NCBI RefSeq assembly: GCF_937616625.2
Contig: NC_065571.1
Coordinates: 14,386,501-14,450,500 of the forward strand
Length of the DNA stretch: 64,000 nucleotides
Reading direction: 5' to 3'
From: Mercurialis annua
Lineage: Eukaryota > Streptophyta > Magnoliopsida > Malpighiales > Euphorbiaceae
The translations under genes were made by a program, and so were the position numbers. The notes under the pieces are model-generated. The model was not told where the DNA came from, searched no databases, and worked only from the letters and a program-made list of their open reading frames with translations. Positions 1 to 12,170 of the stretch are shown here, piece after piece (position 1 is the first letter of the stretch; every line of letters starts with the position of its first letter).

Positions 1-525
1 AAGCCTACAAGTTATTCAAGAAAATCAACTTCCAACGATGTGACAAATGATACAAGAAAAGAGGAAAATGATGCAAATGCACGCAGACCATCATTGGACC
101 TACATAACAAAATCAAGCAGAGGGAGTAAATTTGCAAATAAAGGGATGAGTGTGTTTGGGCTAAATACCTAATAGAGATAAACTACTTGAAAAAATGGCA
201 GATTTTCGATAAATTTTTTATACTAGAAAAGCGGTTATGCGATTGTTGCTTATTTTTTTTATAAATTAAAGCATAGTATATGACTATTAGTTATATGAAA
301 AATTGCGGCCAAACCACTCCAAAAATGACTAAGAGGATTTCATGGATATGAAAAACAGTCCTTGTCTAATGTACTGGAAAATGAAGATTTTAAAAAATCT
401 CAAACTATCTAAAAATTATATGGAAAGAAATGTATGTATTGGAATAGAAGATGAAAATAGATAATCAAAATGAAAAGGTTAAACTTTCTGATTTTTAAAT
501 TGATAATCATATTGTAGTTAATGCA
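1..525. other. Unassigned AT-rich intergenic DNA
   Basis: I see no open reading frame of coding character, no terminal repeat and no RNA gene here. The sequence is AT-rich with short A and T runs. It ends where the target duplication of the Mutator-like element at 535 begins. Confidence 0.6.
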
Positions 526-534
526 TATTACTAT

Positions 535-1509
535 GGGATTACTATACTTTTAGTGTTTCAACTTTTTACAAAATGACAATATGGTGTTTGACCTTTATTT
601 TGTATCAAACTGGTGTTGCAACTTGTTGAATAATTACGAAGCAGTGTATTTGCCAGTTTCTGACATTAACCAGTTTTCAAATTTTTTAGTTATTTCAGTT
701 TTAGTCCTTCATCTTTAAAAATGTTCAAATAAACCTTTAATAAAAAATCAATTTAATAAAAAATCAATTATTTATTAATTTTTGTTGACTTTTTTTTAAA
801 TACAAAAATTAAAATACGGAGTTACGGTTTCGGAACCACGAAGACCCGCCGGAGAAGGAGCAGCCTACTTCTTCTTTGAGAAGGAGCAAGAGCGCCGCTC
901 CTTCTCAAGAGCAGCTGCTCCTTCTCAAAACGGGAAGGAGCGAGCAGCTTCTTCTCAAAATGAGAAGGAGCTGCTCCTTCTCACCACCGGAGAAGGAGCT
1001 CTGCTGAGAGCTCCTTCTCCGGTGGGTCTAGTGGGTCTAAATTTCGGACCCATCCGTAATTCGGCGTTTAATATTTTTATTATAAATTGAAAAAAATAAT
1101 TATTTATTTATTTTTTGCGGAGTATCCGTAAATCGGATAATGGTGGATCCGTGAAATGGTAGACGATGTTGGGTCGTAGTGAATATTTTTAATTTTAGTA
1201 ATTAATATAAATTAAATAAAAAATATATTTAATTGTTTAATTTTGTGATGAAAATGAGTTTTTTACAATTAATAACATAAATATCTAATTTGTATATAGG
1301 ATAAAAATAAAGGATTATTTTGAACTTTTTTCCAATGAAATAATATCAATTCAATACATTAGGGTAACCTGTAATTTGTTGCTGACCTGCTAAAAACACC
1401 AATTTATAATTTTCTGACAAGTTCACACACCGATTTGTGATAAATTTTTGTTTAAAAACTAACTTGTTATTTTTTTTAAAAGTTCATACACCAAAAGTAT
1501 AGTAATCCT
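535..1509. mobile_element. Non-autonomous Mutator-like element, 975 bp
   Basis: A perfect 9-bp direct repeat, TATTACTAT, lies at 526-534 and 1510-1518. Between the copies the ends are inverted repeats: the left reads GGGATTACTATACTTTTAGT and the reverse complement of the right reads AGGATTACTATACTTTTGGT. A 9-bp target duplication with inverted ends is the hallmark of the Mutator superfamily. There is no transposase ORF, so it must be mobilised in trans. The interior is AT-rich except for a GC-rich palindromic cassette at 851-1026. A related but decayed stretch lies at about 10370-10560. Confidence 0.85.
851..1026. repeat. GC-rich palindromic cassette inside the Mutator-like element
   Basis: The word GAGAAGGAGC and its reverse complement GCTCCTTCTC recur about ten times in 176 bp. 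They form a perfect 18-bp stem (984-1001 with 1008-1025, 6-nt loop) and an 11-bp stem with a 1-nt loop (961-983). A 12-bp palindrome, GAGCAGCTGCTC, lies just left of these. The composition differs sharply from the AT-rich flanks. It could be captured DNA or an internally amplified palindrome. Confidence 0.8.
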
Positions 1510-1518
1510 TATTACTAT

Positions 1519-1808
1519 CTATATCAAACTCAACCTCATGTTTAAGATATGGAGGAAGTTCCTACCATATAAAGGAGGTCCATATTTCAAATTCAAGGTC
1601 TGAGGGCGGATTTCAAAAAAAAGTGTTCAAAGAACATTTTGATCAAAACATGTTTGTGTTATTAAATGTATTTTTCCATACTAATCATTGATCAATGCAA
1701 CATGGTAAAAGTATATGTAAAGGCACAAAGTTAATTATGAGTGTATGTTTATTATGTGTTTTATCTTTTCTTTGGCTGCTACGTATTCTAGGGCAACCAC
1801 TCCCGTTC
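1519..1808. other. Unassigned spacer
   Basis: A short AT-rich stretch between the Mutator-like element and the first solo LTR. I see no gene or repeat boundary in it. Confidence 0.5.
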
Positions 1809-4526
1809 TGTAATACCCCGTATTTTTTTGGCTTGTTCTGATGATTTTTCGATGTGTTTTGGTTTGGTCCTTGGTGGTTTGCTTCCTTGATACCATGTTT
1901 TGGTTTGCATAACCTTTGTTGTGTTGTATTGATTAGGTTCTGAGCCTTATCGAATAAGTGTTTATGTGTTTTCCTGATATGACATGCTTTAGTAAAATAT
2001 CCATATCTCCCCATTGCACCGTCGGATCGGGTCGCCATTCGGATATTTTGTTCCTCAGAGGATCCACTAAAATCTGGTTGGTTGGATCGTGTTTTTGTTG
2101 AGTTAGCGGTTGCTAACTAATGTTGTTGAAGTTTGCGGGTGCGAACTATCTAAAGACCCCTTATTCGACCTAAACTATTTTCCTACGACTTTTAAAACCC
2201 TAAAACGGCTGGAGTCATATTCTAACTCATTCCTATCAACTTTCTTCTCAATTTTAATCCTTGGTAAGTGTTTGTATCATTCCTTTTTGGTTTTATCTCT
2301 AGTTCTCCAATTCTAGCTATTCTAAACCCTCCAGACCTCGTTGTATATTGTTGTAGGCTGAGTTGGATTATATGATTTCTGGGTTTTCTTCTTTTGATCA
2401 TTCAAGAGGTATGAATCACCTTTTACATTGGTTTTATGATAGTTCTATGTGTTGTATTGTTAGATTGTTGTGTTACATCTATTTATAGGGTGTTGTGATT
2501 TATTTTCTGTTTTGCTTTTAATGTTAAATCTGGAAATATGGATTTGGTATTGTAATTGGCTTATGAATGTAAATTATAATCTGGGTGGATTGGATTGCTC
2601 GTTTTAATTGAAAAGTTTATCAAATGGCTATGCTCTTTGGTTCTAAATTCTGATTTTGGACATTAATGTAAATATGGAAATCTTAATGAGATTGGTAATA
2701 GGTTGCTAGTTAGACAACTATACATTGGGTGGCTTGAGATCTTTGGCTAGTTATGAATGCTAAGCAAAATTGTGGTTTTCTTTAAATAATTCGCTGTTTT
2801 AAGAATGTATATGCATGGCTGGAAATACTTCCAAAAGATTGTTTTAAAGAGTTTATATGAGTACTTTGGGTGTTCTTTTGATTGGCTGTTTAATCGATGT
2901 TTTCAGCTAAGGTTATCTTGCCTACTTAGTGTGTTTTTTAATCAATATGTTAAGGGCTGGAATTATGTTTTATAAAACTATTGTGGACACATACAAGATG
3001 TTAGTTTATCTTGGGTTGTTTGAATAATCAATGGTTGACATGGTATATAAGTGTAATGGATTTTTCCAAAGGTTTTATGGATATCTAAGTTGTATTTCAG
3101 ATTTCAGTTAAGTTTGAAATGGCATTTAAATCATATTAATTTCATTTAAGGTGGCTTATTGAGCAGTGTACACTTTGGGTGTTACTTGGCAAGTGTTGGC
3201 AAGCTATATGGTTTTTGCTTCATATTGTGGTGGTATTGTTAAGCTACGGATTGAGTTCTTATTTCAAATGACTTTGGTTAATTTTAAGGACTTTGGTTTT
3301 AATTTGGTTTATACATTGGTATATGTTTGGGTCGGGTTAGACTTGTGTCGCCCGACATGTTGTGTTGAGCTATACTGCAGTTAAGGCTAACACACTGCTT
3401 TGGAAAACTCTTTGGTTTAAAAGAACTATTTATGTTATGAAAAGGACTTTGGTTTTATTTTAAGGATAAGAACTCATCTAAGCTAACTTGCCTAAATTGA
3501 TTAAAGTGAATGGTATGAATTCTTTGGTTTTTTTGATATATGGATGTTTACCTTACTTGGATTGTACTTTGGTTGTGTTCAAGATGCTAGTCCTATGTGG
3601 TGTCTAGTATTCTTAGAGTTAGGGGTTGATTGGATTTTAACTTATACATTGTTTTAGACTCGTCGATTGCTCGTGCTTCGGAGTCTACGCAAGGTTAGTT
3701 ATTTACCAAGATTCACGTGGATAAGTAAGCAGTGAGTTTGTAGTGTTATTTACCACTTTATTAAGCACCACAATTATTTTAGTATATAAACTGTTTTCGA
3801 ACTTTTTTAAGCGATTGTGGATCTGGATTGGAATGAGCTACTCGATAGGCTTGTATCGAGACTGTGTGCACCGGTAAGTACTCTGGGATCGGCAGACTAA
3901 TGTCTTGCTTACGCTGGTATATGACGAGGATTTGTTCCCGTCCAGTCTGGGTTCGGTATGATACGTCATACTTACGCTGGGATCATTTTAATACTGATAT
4001 TTCCATAATCTTAAGTATAATATTATAAAAGGATTTGTTTTAAGGGTTTTAAACTTAATAAATGTAAATAGCATTATAAACTCATCTCAATATATTTGAC
4101 CCCGTTGTTTTCCCAATTTTCCAGGTTTATGATTTAAGAGCGTTGGTCATCTCCGATTCGTCACCTTTCTCGGAGATTTTTATGTTAATAAAGCTAGTCA
4201 ACTGTTTTACTTCTTAGACCGCAGTAGAACTAGTTTAGTGTTCGATTACTATACTTTGGATTTTCGTATTGGTACGACTGTTTTGTTAGTATAACTTTGA
4301 CACGTTCTATATAGGTTAAATATATATGAGGCATGTTTCGTAGATTCGGACCATTATCAAGTAATCATATTAGAACTGTTATATAAACTGCTATATTTAG
4401 GTTGGAGCAGTGGTTTTTATGCAGGCTTATGTGTTTGTTGATTATCCGCAAGGCTTGCTACGGGTTTTGGTACGACAATACCCATACCTTAGCGCCGGTC
4501 GCGATCCATGAAATTGGATCGTGACA
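1809..4526 (+). mobile_element. Solo LTR, about 2.7 kb, TGTAATACCCCG type
   Basis: It begins TGTAATACCCCG and ends GATCGTGACA, giving the TG...CA ends of an LTR. It matches the element at 7138-9687 closely over its last kilobase, including the block around 3640-3960 and the terminal hairpin around GATCC...GGATC. It has no gag or pol domains. Long LTRs starting TGTAAYACCCC are typical of Tekay/Del chromoviruses, so that lineage is my inference. The flanking pentamers (CGTTC and GACGA) do not match, so this copy was rearranged after insertion or is not a simple solo LTR. Confidence 0.6.
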
Positions 4527-5573
4527 GACGAGGCCCAACCCACCAATGGCGTACTTGCTCATCCAAGAACCAAACCCGATAATTAGGATCGCTCTATCAA
4601 AGTGTGCAACGAGAACATGTCACACTTCCATGTCACGGTAACCAAAGCACGGACAAAACGGCTAAAATCGGTACCATCAATCTGGTCCCGAATTAGATGA
4701 CAAAGACTTAAACCAGTTCTAAGCCTTATGAAAATTGCCAGACGTACGGAATGCGTTCTTATCCTGAGATGACAAGAACACCAAGTTCGTTAATACCAAT
4801 TAAAAATAGCCCGCCAAATAGACCCGAAGGCTTTTCTTTAAAAAAATCATTTTTGCCAAATTGGCGCCATGACAATGGAACCAGTCAGGCCATCCCTTCT
4901 GGACGAACGTTTTACTTACTTCAGATCTATTTTTGCGCTGTTTTTAGCGGGATTTTGAACATTGAAGCAATTAAAAAATTTACCCATGGGAGAAATGCAG
5001 AAAAACTCAGCTCGAGTTAAAATTGGGTGCAAATATGCCGCTCCAAGTGAAAGAGAAGCGGAACCTCCTTTTCTGTTTCAAAAGAAAGATTATCTTGTAC
5101 AAGATATCTATCAAGATCCAAGCACGGTTCTCTGAATGCCCATCATTGCGGCATGGTGCAAAATTAAAGGAAAAAAAAGGATACTTCCAAAGTTTGGAGG
5201 AAAGAAAATTGGGAAGAGAAAGTGAAAACTGAATAAGGAAATAAGGAAATAAACTTTCCAAAATAATTATGTCTCTAGGCCTTCAAAAGAGAAAAATAAC
5301 CTAAATTTCTAAGTTTACGCCTAGATTTCGCAAGAAAAATACCCTTTAGGATCCACCCGATCACAAGTTTCCAAAATAGATTTTTAACCCAAGAGGACTA
5401 GATTTTGATCCCTAGAGGACATATCTTACAGAACCGACTTCAATTATCCAATGGTAGAGAAACATCGAGGTATTTAAGAATTTCAAAATGCGGCATAGAA
5501 AAGTAGCATAATAACAATCTAACCATAAATACAAGACTCTAGACAGTGGAAGAATTTTATTATCAAGATGACG

Positions 5574-7078
5574 TCAGAGATATTGTCTGCAACAATTCAA
5601 ATAATATTCAGACAGTTTTGTTAATTGTGGGTTAATTATAGAACCTGAGCATTCAATTAATTGAATGGCCCTTGGGACGTCCAAGGAATGCTTTCCCCTC
5701 TAAAAATCTAGGAGGCATTAGACATGACAATTACCAGGCATTCAATCGATTGGATGCTCTTGGGAAAGCCGAGAGGGTGTTGTCCCCTCTAAAAACCTAG
5801 GAAGTGCTGGAAAGGATAGTTACTAGACAGGGTTTAAGCCATTGGACCATCCGCAGGATGGCAAAGGATGTAGCTCCGTTGCATAGGAAATATTTCGAAC
5901 AGTTCAAATTCAGCAAACTTCCTTCAGGACGACTGAGAAGTATTATCCTTGGGAAGGCCTGGGATATAGTTCCATTTTAGGGGGCAAATTTTGGGCAGTT
6001 AAGATCCAACAAATGACCTTCAGGATGGTTGAGAAGTACTACTCTAAGGTGTAACACTCGCAGAGTAGACCAGAAACAGAGGGCATGGAATCAGTACTGC
6101 GCACCTTAACCAGTAATGCTCCGGTTAGGAAATTACCAACCCACCAACGAGTGAATAGCTCCAAAGGTGGACATTATCTTTGTTGTTTGTCGAATAATGA
6201 GTTTTGTTCTTTGACAAGAATTGACCTACTTTGTCGATTCATATCAAAGAGGGAGAAAACTGTAGACACCTTTTGTTTAGACAAGTAGAAAAGTATTAAA
6301 GAACTAAAGCGTCCAACGATGATTTTCAGAGATATTGTCTGCAACAATTCAAATAATATTCAGACAGTTTTGTTAATTGTGGGTTAATTATAGAACCTGA
6401 GCATTCAATTAATTGAATGGCCCCTTGGGACGTCCAAGGGATGCTTTCCCCTCTAAAAATCTAGGAGGCATTAGACATGACAATTACCAGGCATTCAATC
6501 GATTGGATGCTCTTGGGAAAGCCGAGAGGGTGTTGTCCCCTCTAAAAACCTAGGAAGTGCTGGAAAGGATAGTTACTAGACAGGGTTTAAGCCATTGGAC
6601 CATCCGCAGGATGGCAAAGGATGTAGCTCCGTTGCATAGGAAATATTTCGAACAGTTCAAATTCAGCAAACTTCCTTCAGGACGACTGAGAAGTATTATC
6701 CTTGGGAAGGCCTGGGATATAGTTCCATTTTAGGGGGCAAATTTTGGGCAGTTAAGATCCAACAAATGACCTTCAGGATGGTTGAGAAGTACTACTCTAA
6801 GGTGTAACACTCGCAGAGTAGACCAGAAACAGAGGGCATGGAATCAGTACTGCGCACCTTAACCAGTAATGCTCCGGTTAGGAAATTACCAACCCACCAA
6901 CGAGTGAATAGCTCCAAAGGTGGACATTATCTTTGTTGTTTGTCGAATAATGAGTTTTGTTCTTTGACAAGAATTGACCTACTTTGTCGATTCATATCAA
7001 AGAGGGGGAAAACTGTAGACACCTTTTGTTTAGACAAGTAGAAAAGTATTAAAGGACTAAAGCGTCCAACGATGATTT
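5574..7078. repeat. Recent tandem duplication, two ~752-bp units (5574-6325 and 6326-7078)
   Basis: The two units are nearly identical; I found about four substitutions and one extra C in the second copy. The heptamer TCAGAGA occurs at the left edge (5574), at the junction (6326) and at the right edge (7079), so the duplication joined at microhomology. Each unit contains the retroelement's terminal 3' region, its polypurine tract and about the first 65-72 bp of the LTR. The ORFs at 6085-6288 and 6838-7041 are just this repeat read in frame and are not genes. Confidence 0.9.
7000..7023 (+). promoter_or_regulatory. Polypurine tract and start of 3' LTR of the Tat-like relic
   Basis: The purine run AAGAGGGGGAAAAC directly precedes TGTAGACACC, a common plant LTR start. 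The same arrangement is in the other duplication unit (LTR start 6261) and in the sister element (purines GATAGGGCAAAC, LTR start 40509). It would prime plus-strand DNA synthesis. Confidence 0.65.
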
Positions 7079-7137
7079 TCAGAGACACCCGTCTGGGTGA
7101 CGAGCCAGTGATGTGCTTGTTGGAATTCAAGTAGAAT

Positions 7138-9687
7138 TGTAATAACCCGTATTTTTTTTTAATTTTACGATGAGTTTTCGATGGCTTTTGGGGTCGTTTT
7201 CAATTCATGGTTCGATTCGTGGATCATTCGTGTTTGGTTTGGTTTGAATTTTGATTCAACCAAGTTGTGGTTAAACCGAACACTTGCTTCAACCATTCGG
7301 TTGAGCCTCGTTTGAGAAGTCTCAAACGAGACTCGTTTCCCCGACTGGTCTCGTTCCACAGGTTCGTTCGAGACTTCAAGGTCTCGAACGAGACCTATAT
7401 CCCGTTACTGGTCTTGTACGAGACCAGCATGGCTGTGAGTTACAGCCGTTATTTTGGGTTAGTTTCCCATCTTATAATCATCATTTTTAACCCAAATCTT
7501 CCCCTACGTATTCTCTAAATCCTAGCCGTCACAACTCTCTTCAAATTTCTGAAAAACGTTGCTAAAATAATCCTCAAAAGTTCTATGGAATCGAGATTAA
7601 CAAACTGTCATATATTCCAGTTTTGTTAAAAATCGACACTTCCGTTTATCAACTTGTTCTCCTTCGTTTTAGAACCAAATTCAGTTACGTTTCGTTCCAG
7701 CGATTGTAGACTCAGCCCTCTTCAAGTCCGAGCTTTTCTTTTGTAAAACGGTACGTCATTCTTTCCGTTATAGCCGTCGCCGTTTTACCGTTTGATAGTT
7801 ATTTCAGTTTTGAGTTTATAATCAATACCTTCATTTTTCGATACGTTCTCCGTCATTTTGGATCCGAATTATATCCGTTTCGCCCCAGAGATAGTAGACA
7901 CACGCCTCTACAATTCTCATCTTTTTTTTCATCAATCGGTACGTAAATCAATCCGCTACAACCGCCGCCGTTTCGTTGTTTTCGTGTGTTATTGTTTTCT
8001 GTTTTATGAAATGCTTCTGCCATTTATTTTTCTAAGAATTTGATATTTACATCTAATCTATAATTTGAAACAATTAAAATTAAATTATTTATTTTGACTA
8101 TTATAAATAAGAATTTGATATTTATATCTAATCTATAATTTGAGATTTTGCCTTAGCATGCCAATGTGACTAAATTTATAATTTATCTTTTAATTGTTTA
8201 TTAAATTATTCTAGCGATGAGTTTTGTTGGAATTTTATTTATTACTGGGGTAATTATGTTTTATTTTAAATACTGACTGGGCGTGTCAAGTTGACGTTTG
8301 AGATTTTGAACGTTTTTCTTAATTTATTTTAATTAAGTAAATTGGTTGTAACCTTGGTTACTTGAGTATAAGTTATTGAGTTCCGTTTTAAATATTGCTT
8401 TATTATTTTATTAAAGTTATTTCTACAATTATAAATTATGGTTTATAATTGGATATAATTATAATTATTTTATCAAAATTAGTTTTAGGAATTATAAACT
8501 CTGATTTATATTTTTGATAAAATATTTTGGGCCGGGTTAGACTTGGGTCACCCGACATGTGAGGTAGCTTGGTAGTTATTGGTAACTCAGCTAACCCAAT
8601 ATTTAAGGGAATGGATTTAAGTTATTATTTAAATATTATTTAAGTAATATTTTCCGGAACGGATTTTAAACCGGGAATTTAATAGATTTGACTTGTTAAT
8701 TTTGGGTATTGTGTATACTCAAGGTGGTTCGTATTTTGACTCGGGTCATTATATAATTAATTGTTTTTTTCTTTGGCTATGCTTGCGCGCGATTTGGTAT
8801 TGTGCTAGTACTATGTGGTGTCTAATATTTTTAGAGTTAGGTGTTAAATGGATTCTAACTTATATATTGTTTTAGACCCGTCGACTGCTCGTGCTTCGGA
8901 GTCTACACAGGGTTAGCTGTTTGCCAAGATTCACGTGGATAAGTAAGCATTAAGTTTGTTGTGCTATTTACTGCTTATTTTAGTGTTATAAATGTTTTTG
9001 AACTGTTTTTAGCGATTATGGATCTGGATTGAAACAAGGTGCTCGATAGGCTTGTATCGAGACTGTGTGCACCGGTAAGTATTTTGGGATCGGGAGACTA
9101 TTGTCTTGCTTACGCTGGTATACGACGAGGATTTGTTTCCGTCCACTCTGGGTTTATCAGTATGCTATGTCATACTTATGCTGAGATCATTTCAATATTG
9201 TTATTCATAATCATATTATATTAGATTTAAGAGTTTTAAACTTAATAAATGTAAACAGTATTGTGAAGTCATCTCAGTATATCTGAACCCCGAATTTTCC
9301 AGGTTTATGATTTGAAAGTTGGTCCACTCCGATCATTTTGATTCCTCGGAGGTTTTATGTTATTTAAATTAGTCACTGTTTTCGAACTCTTAGACCATAG
9401 TAGTAAATTAGAAGTCCTTATTATTCTAGTTTGTTTGTCGGATTGGTCTGACAGACTTTATTTAATGCTTTGGCATTATAATTGTTCAACTCTTGTGAAT
9501 CATTATTTAATGAAAGTAATTATATTTAAACTGTTAGTTTAGGTTGGAGTCTCGGTTGCCCCCGAGCATTGAATTTTTCTACAGGTTTATATGATTAGTT
9601 GTTTTTCCGCAAGGCTTGCTATGTGTTGTGGTACAACCATACCCATACCCTAGCGCTGGTTGTGATCCATGAAATTGGATCGTGACA
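7138..9687 (+). mobile_element. Solo LTR, 2550 bp, TGTAATAACCC type
   Basis: It starts TGTAATAACCC and ends CGTGACA. The flanking pentamers AGAAT (7133-7137) and GGAAT (9688-9692) agree in four of five bases, as expected for an aged 5-bp target duplication. The last ~900 bp closely parallel the solo LTR ending at 4526, and the LTRs at 47456-52880 share the same end structure in the minus orientation. It sits inside the LTR of the Tat-like relic. A palindrome cluster lies ~170 bp from its start. The ORFs in it (for example 7858-8043, 9039-9224) show no domain and I do not call them. Confidence 0.75.
7311..7426. repeat. Palindrome cluster built on GGTCTCG/CGAGACC
   Basis: At least three palindromes of one word lie within 116 bp: GTCTCAAACGAGAC (7319-7332), GGTCTCGAACGAGACC (7380-7395) and TGGTCTTGTACGAGACCA (7409-7426), with further half-sites between them. 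The related solo LTR at 1809-4526 lacks the cluster at the equivalent place. A pyrimidine-rich, leader-like stretch follows. Confidence 0.8.
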
Positions 9688-10369
9688 GGAATAGATCGAC
9701 ATATAGCGGAAAACTTGAAGGACTCAAGCGTATTTGTTGTAAATAACCTATAAAATCCAAATGGATTATGATAAAAGTTTAAGAATTTTGATTAATTACA
9801 ATGTCTTAGAAGATTATTAGAAAATTTGTAAATTTGGCAAACTAAATTATCTAAAACCCGTCCTTAAAAGCTATCAAAGCCTTTTTGACACATCAACAAA
9901 ACCTTTGCCACTTTTGTCATAGCATGTACTAATAACTTCAAAATTAATTAATAATTAAATCAAATTAGACTCATAAGTCAACCTAAACCCTAACTATACC
10001 TAACCTTAATACTAGCTAACCCTAAACACTATAAATACCACCTTATGTATAGTAATTAAGGAAGTGGAAAATTATTATCAAAATTAAATTATTAAAATAT
10101 TATTGATATTCAAACCCTATATTTCCAGCCACCACTAATTTCAAGCCACTTTCCTCCATTTTTTATCAATCAAATCAAGCTATTACGCTTTTAATTATCA
10201 AGAATTGACTGATCCACACCGTTTTATATTGAATTCTGCATGCGAATCACTAGAAAATTACTTTATGACTCAGCGCAGACCCTAATAAGTTTCTAAACAC
10301 ATAAATATCATTATTTACACTGTTATCGCTTCTGATTTGATTAATATATGATCGATTTTTGATTCAAAA
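9688..10369 (+). mobile_element. Continuation of the interrupted Tat-like LTR (probable)
   Basis: Immediately after the solo LTR the sequence resumes with GGAAT, the partner of AGAAT at 7133. A TATA-like box, TATAAATA, lies at 10030-10037, and the stretch after it reads like a leader. I cannot fix the right end: no CA end or primer binding site is obvious, and similarity to the LTR at 40509 is weak beyond the first ~100 bases. Confidence 0.4.
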
Positions 10370-10560
10370 AAATCAAAAAAAATAATTAATAACTAATATA
10401 AATTAAAAAATTATTATTAGTTTAATTTTTTGAAGAAGAATGTATTGTTGTACTATTAATAACATTAAAGTCTAATTAGAATATAGGTTAAAAGATGAAG
10501 GACTATTTTAATTTTTTTCTAAATGAAAAGAGTTCAATTTAATGTTTTCGGGTAGAGCCA
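10370..10560. mobile_element. Decayed fragment related to the Mutator-like element at 535-1509
   Basis: The stretch parallels 1185-1350 of the left element: both have an AT-rich block, then ATTAATAACAT, TATAGG and a GGAYTATTTT block. No intact terminal repeats or target duplication can be seen. Confidence 0.45.
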
Positions 10561-11120
10561 AAATAGGTAAAAATTAACTTTTGCCTAGATCACGGTATAA
10601 ATGCAAAAAAAAAAAATTATAAGTTGAGAGTTTTTAAATAATTATACCTTTTTAAAATTAAAAACACAAAAATTTCCATAAGTATGAACGAACCGGGCTC
10701 CTCTGCTAGGCTCTTCCCTCGCTCACAATAATAAATATATTAAAAACTTCATATAATAATTTAAAATTTAAAAATTATATATTTAGGACTCCCATTGGTC
10801 AAATGCAAATTATATGAGGACTTTTAGTGTGATTTGTATTCACATCACGAACTTTAAATTTTTTATAATGATAGACACAAATTATTAATATACAATATCA
10901 TGATGTTCACATCAATTTTTTTAATTAGAAATTACTTGATGTTCCGAATTACAATTTAAATAATTCAATTGTGATTAATTATATTTTAATATTTGTATTA
11001 TAAAATACGCTAAAATTTATTATTTATTTTGCAATAATTTTATAAAATGACAGTCGATGTGAAATAATATCTCACATAAAATACATCTACTAGAAAATAT
11101 GAAATAATAATAATAATAAG
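10561..11120. other. Unassigned AT-rich intergenic DNA
   Basis: No coding signal. There is a short GC-rich patch around 10690-10730 in otherwise AT-rich sequence. Nothing can be assigned. Confidence 0.5.
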
Positions 11121-11407
11121 AGTAAATGGTCAGCTTGATTTCTGAACTTGTGATTCAAAGTCAAATCACTTTTAACTATTTTAATGAATAAAATTAAAAA
11201 AATTATTTTTAGGATCAATTAAATATTATATAGTATATTTAAACATTAAATTTTTATAATTTTAGTACTTAGAACTTGTTTATATTATATAATTTTGTCT
11301 TTAATTGAATTAATATAAGAGAGTATTGTTTTTAATTGATTAAAATATTTAAAACTAAATTATTTGACTCTGTAACATAAATCAAGAAAGCACAATGACC
11401 CTTTGCT
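11121..11407. mobile_element. Putative decayed MITE, 287 bp
   Basis: The left end (AGTAAATGGTCA) and the reverse complement of the right end (AGCAAAGGGTCA) form an imperfect inverted repeat of about 30 bp. The flanking nonamers AATAATAAG and CATAATAGG agree at seven of nine positions. This fits an old Mutator-type MITE, but the low-complexity flank makes a chance match possible. Confidence 0.4.
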
Positions 11408-11934
11408 CATAATAGGTCAATGGTCTTAAGAAAACCTCCACCTTTTATTCCCTTTTCAATTGCATCATGATACTGTTAAATCGACGATTACACATAAATC
11501 CATAACTTTCTTCATCAATTCCATCCTAACCTAAAAAAATTGACACAGTAGCGAATGATAGGAGTATTTTACTCCTATTTAGAGTGCCGTTTCTGCATGC
11601 TTTTATTACGATTTATCATGGTTTTATGGTATTCCGAGTGCCTTATTATATGTTTTAGTATTTCAGGTACTTGGGAGCATTGCGGAAGCATTTTGGTACA
11701 AAAGATGGAAAAGTCGACGGAAAAGAGGCGAAAGCTCATTTGCAAGTCTGAAAATCCGACCCCGCTGCACTAATTGGAAAATTGGAACCAGCTAGAAGCC
11801 TCAAATGAATTTGTGTTCTTCATGAAAGTTAAAGTAGACGTCCTAAGCTTTCCAACGGTTCAAGAATCGACTCAATCGGACATTTCTACACCAAGTTATG
11901 AAGTTACGAAGATCGCGGTTCTGCAGAGCAAAGG

Positions 11935-12054
11935 GTGTCTCGAACCAAGACACCAAAGTGTGATATGTGTCTCGATTCGAGACAAATGTGCCTGGAGGCA
12001 GATTATAGTGTCTCGAACCGAGACACTCCTCCATTCTAAGTGTCTTGGTTCGAG
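11935..12054. repeat. Palindrome cluster GTGTCTCG/CGAGACAC in LTR copy 1
   Basis: Three palindromes and a half-site lie within 120 bp: 11935-11953 (GTGTCTCGAACCAAGACAC), 11968-11984 (TGTCTCGATTCGAGACA), 12008-12026 (GTGTCTCGAACCGAGACAC) and a half-site at 12040-12054. The same cluster recurs at 18510-18629 and 25085-25204 in the other LTRs. It lies just upstream of the TATA box, so it may act on transcription. Confidence 0.85.
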
Positions 12055-12170
12055 CTTAGGCTTGGAAAAAGGGGAATTTCTGATTTCAAACACAAAAAGG
12101 CTTGATTCTCTTTGCTTCTTTGGGCCAAACACTCCTTGAGTGAATGTTTTTCTTTCCTCTTTTGTAAACA

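Larger units (their letters stand above)
4527..7137 (+). mobile_element. Relic of a Tat/Ogre-like LTR retrotransposon: 3' internal part and start of 3' LTR
   Basis: This stretch aligns by eye with the 3' part of the better preserved element at 36341-42745. Shared landmarks are a leader-like block (around 5030 here, 38850 there), the ATTGTCTGCAA block, subrepeats with CCCTTGGGAC and CCCCTCTAAAAA, a purine tract, and an LTR start of the type TGTARACACC. No coding region survives. The 3' LTR begins at 7014 and is interrupted at 7138 by a solo LTR; its remainder resumes at 9688. Assignment to Tat/Ogre rests on the sister copy. Confidence 0.6.

Noticed and set aside
851..1026. A captured coding exon rich in Glu/Lys/Gly
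   Set aside because: The repeated word and its reverse complement explain the composition, and no frame stays open with a recognisable domain.
1809..4526. A target duplication for the first solo LTR
   Set aside because: The flanking pentamers CGTTC and GACGA do not match in any register I tried.
6085..7041. Two identical 67-aa ORFs suggesting a duplicated small gene
   Set aside because: They are part of a 752-bp non-coding tandem duplication of a retroelement end and include the polypurine tract.
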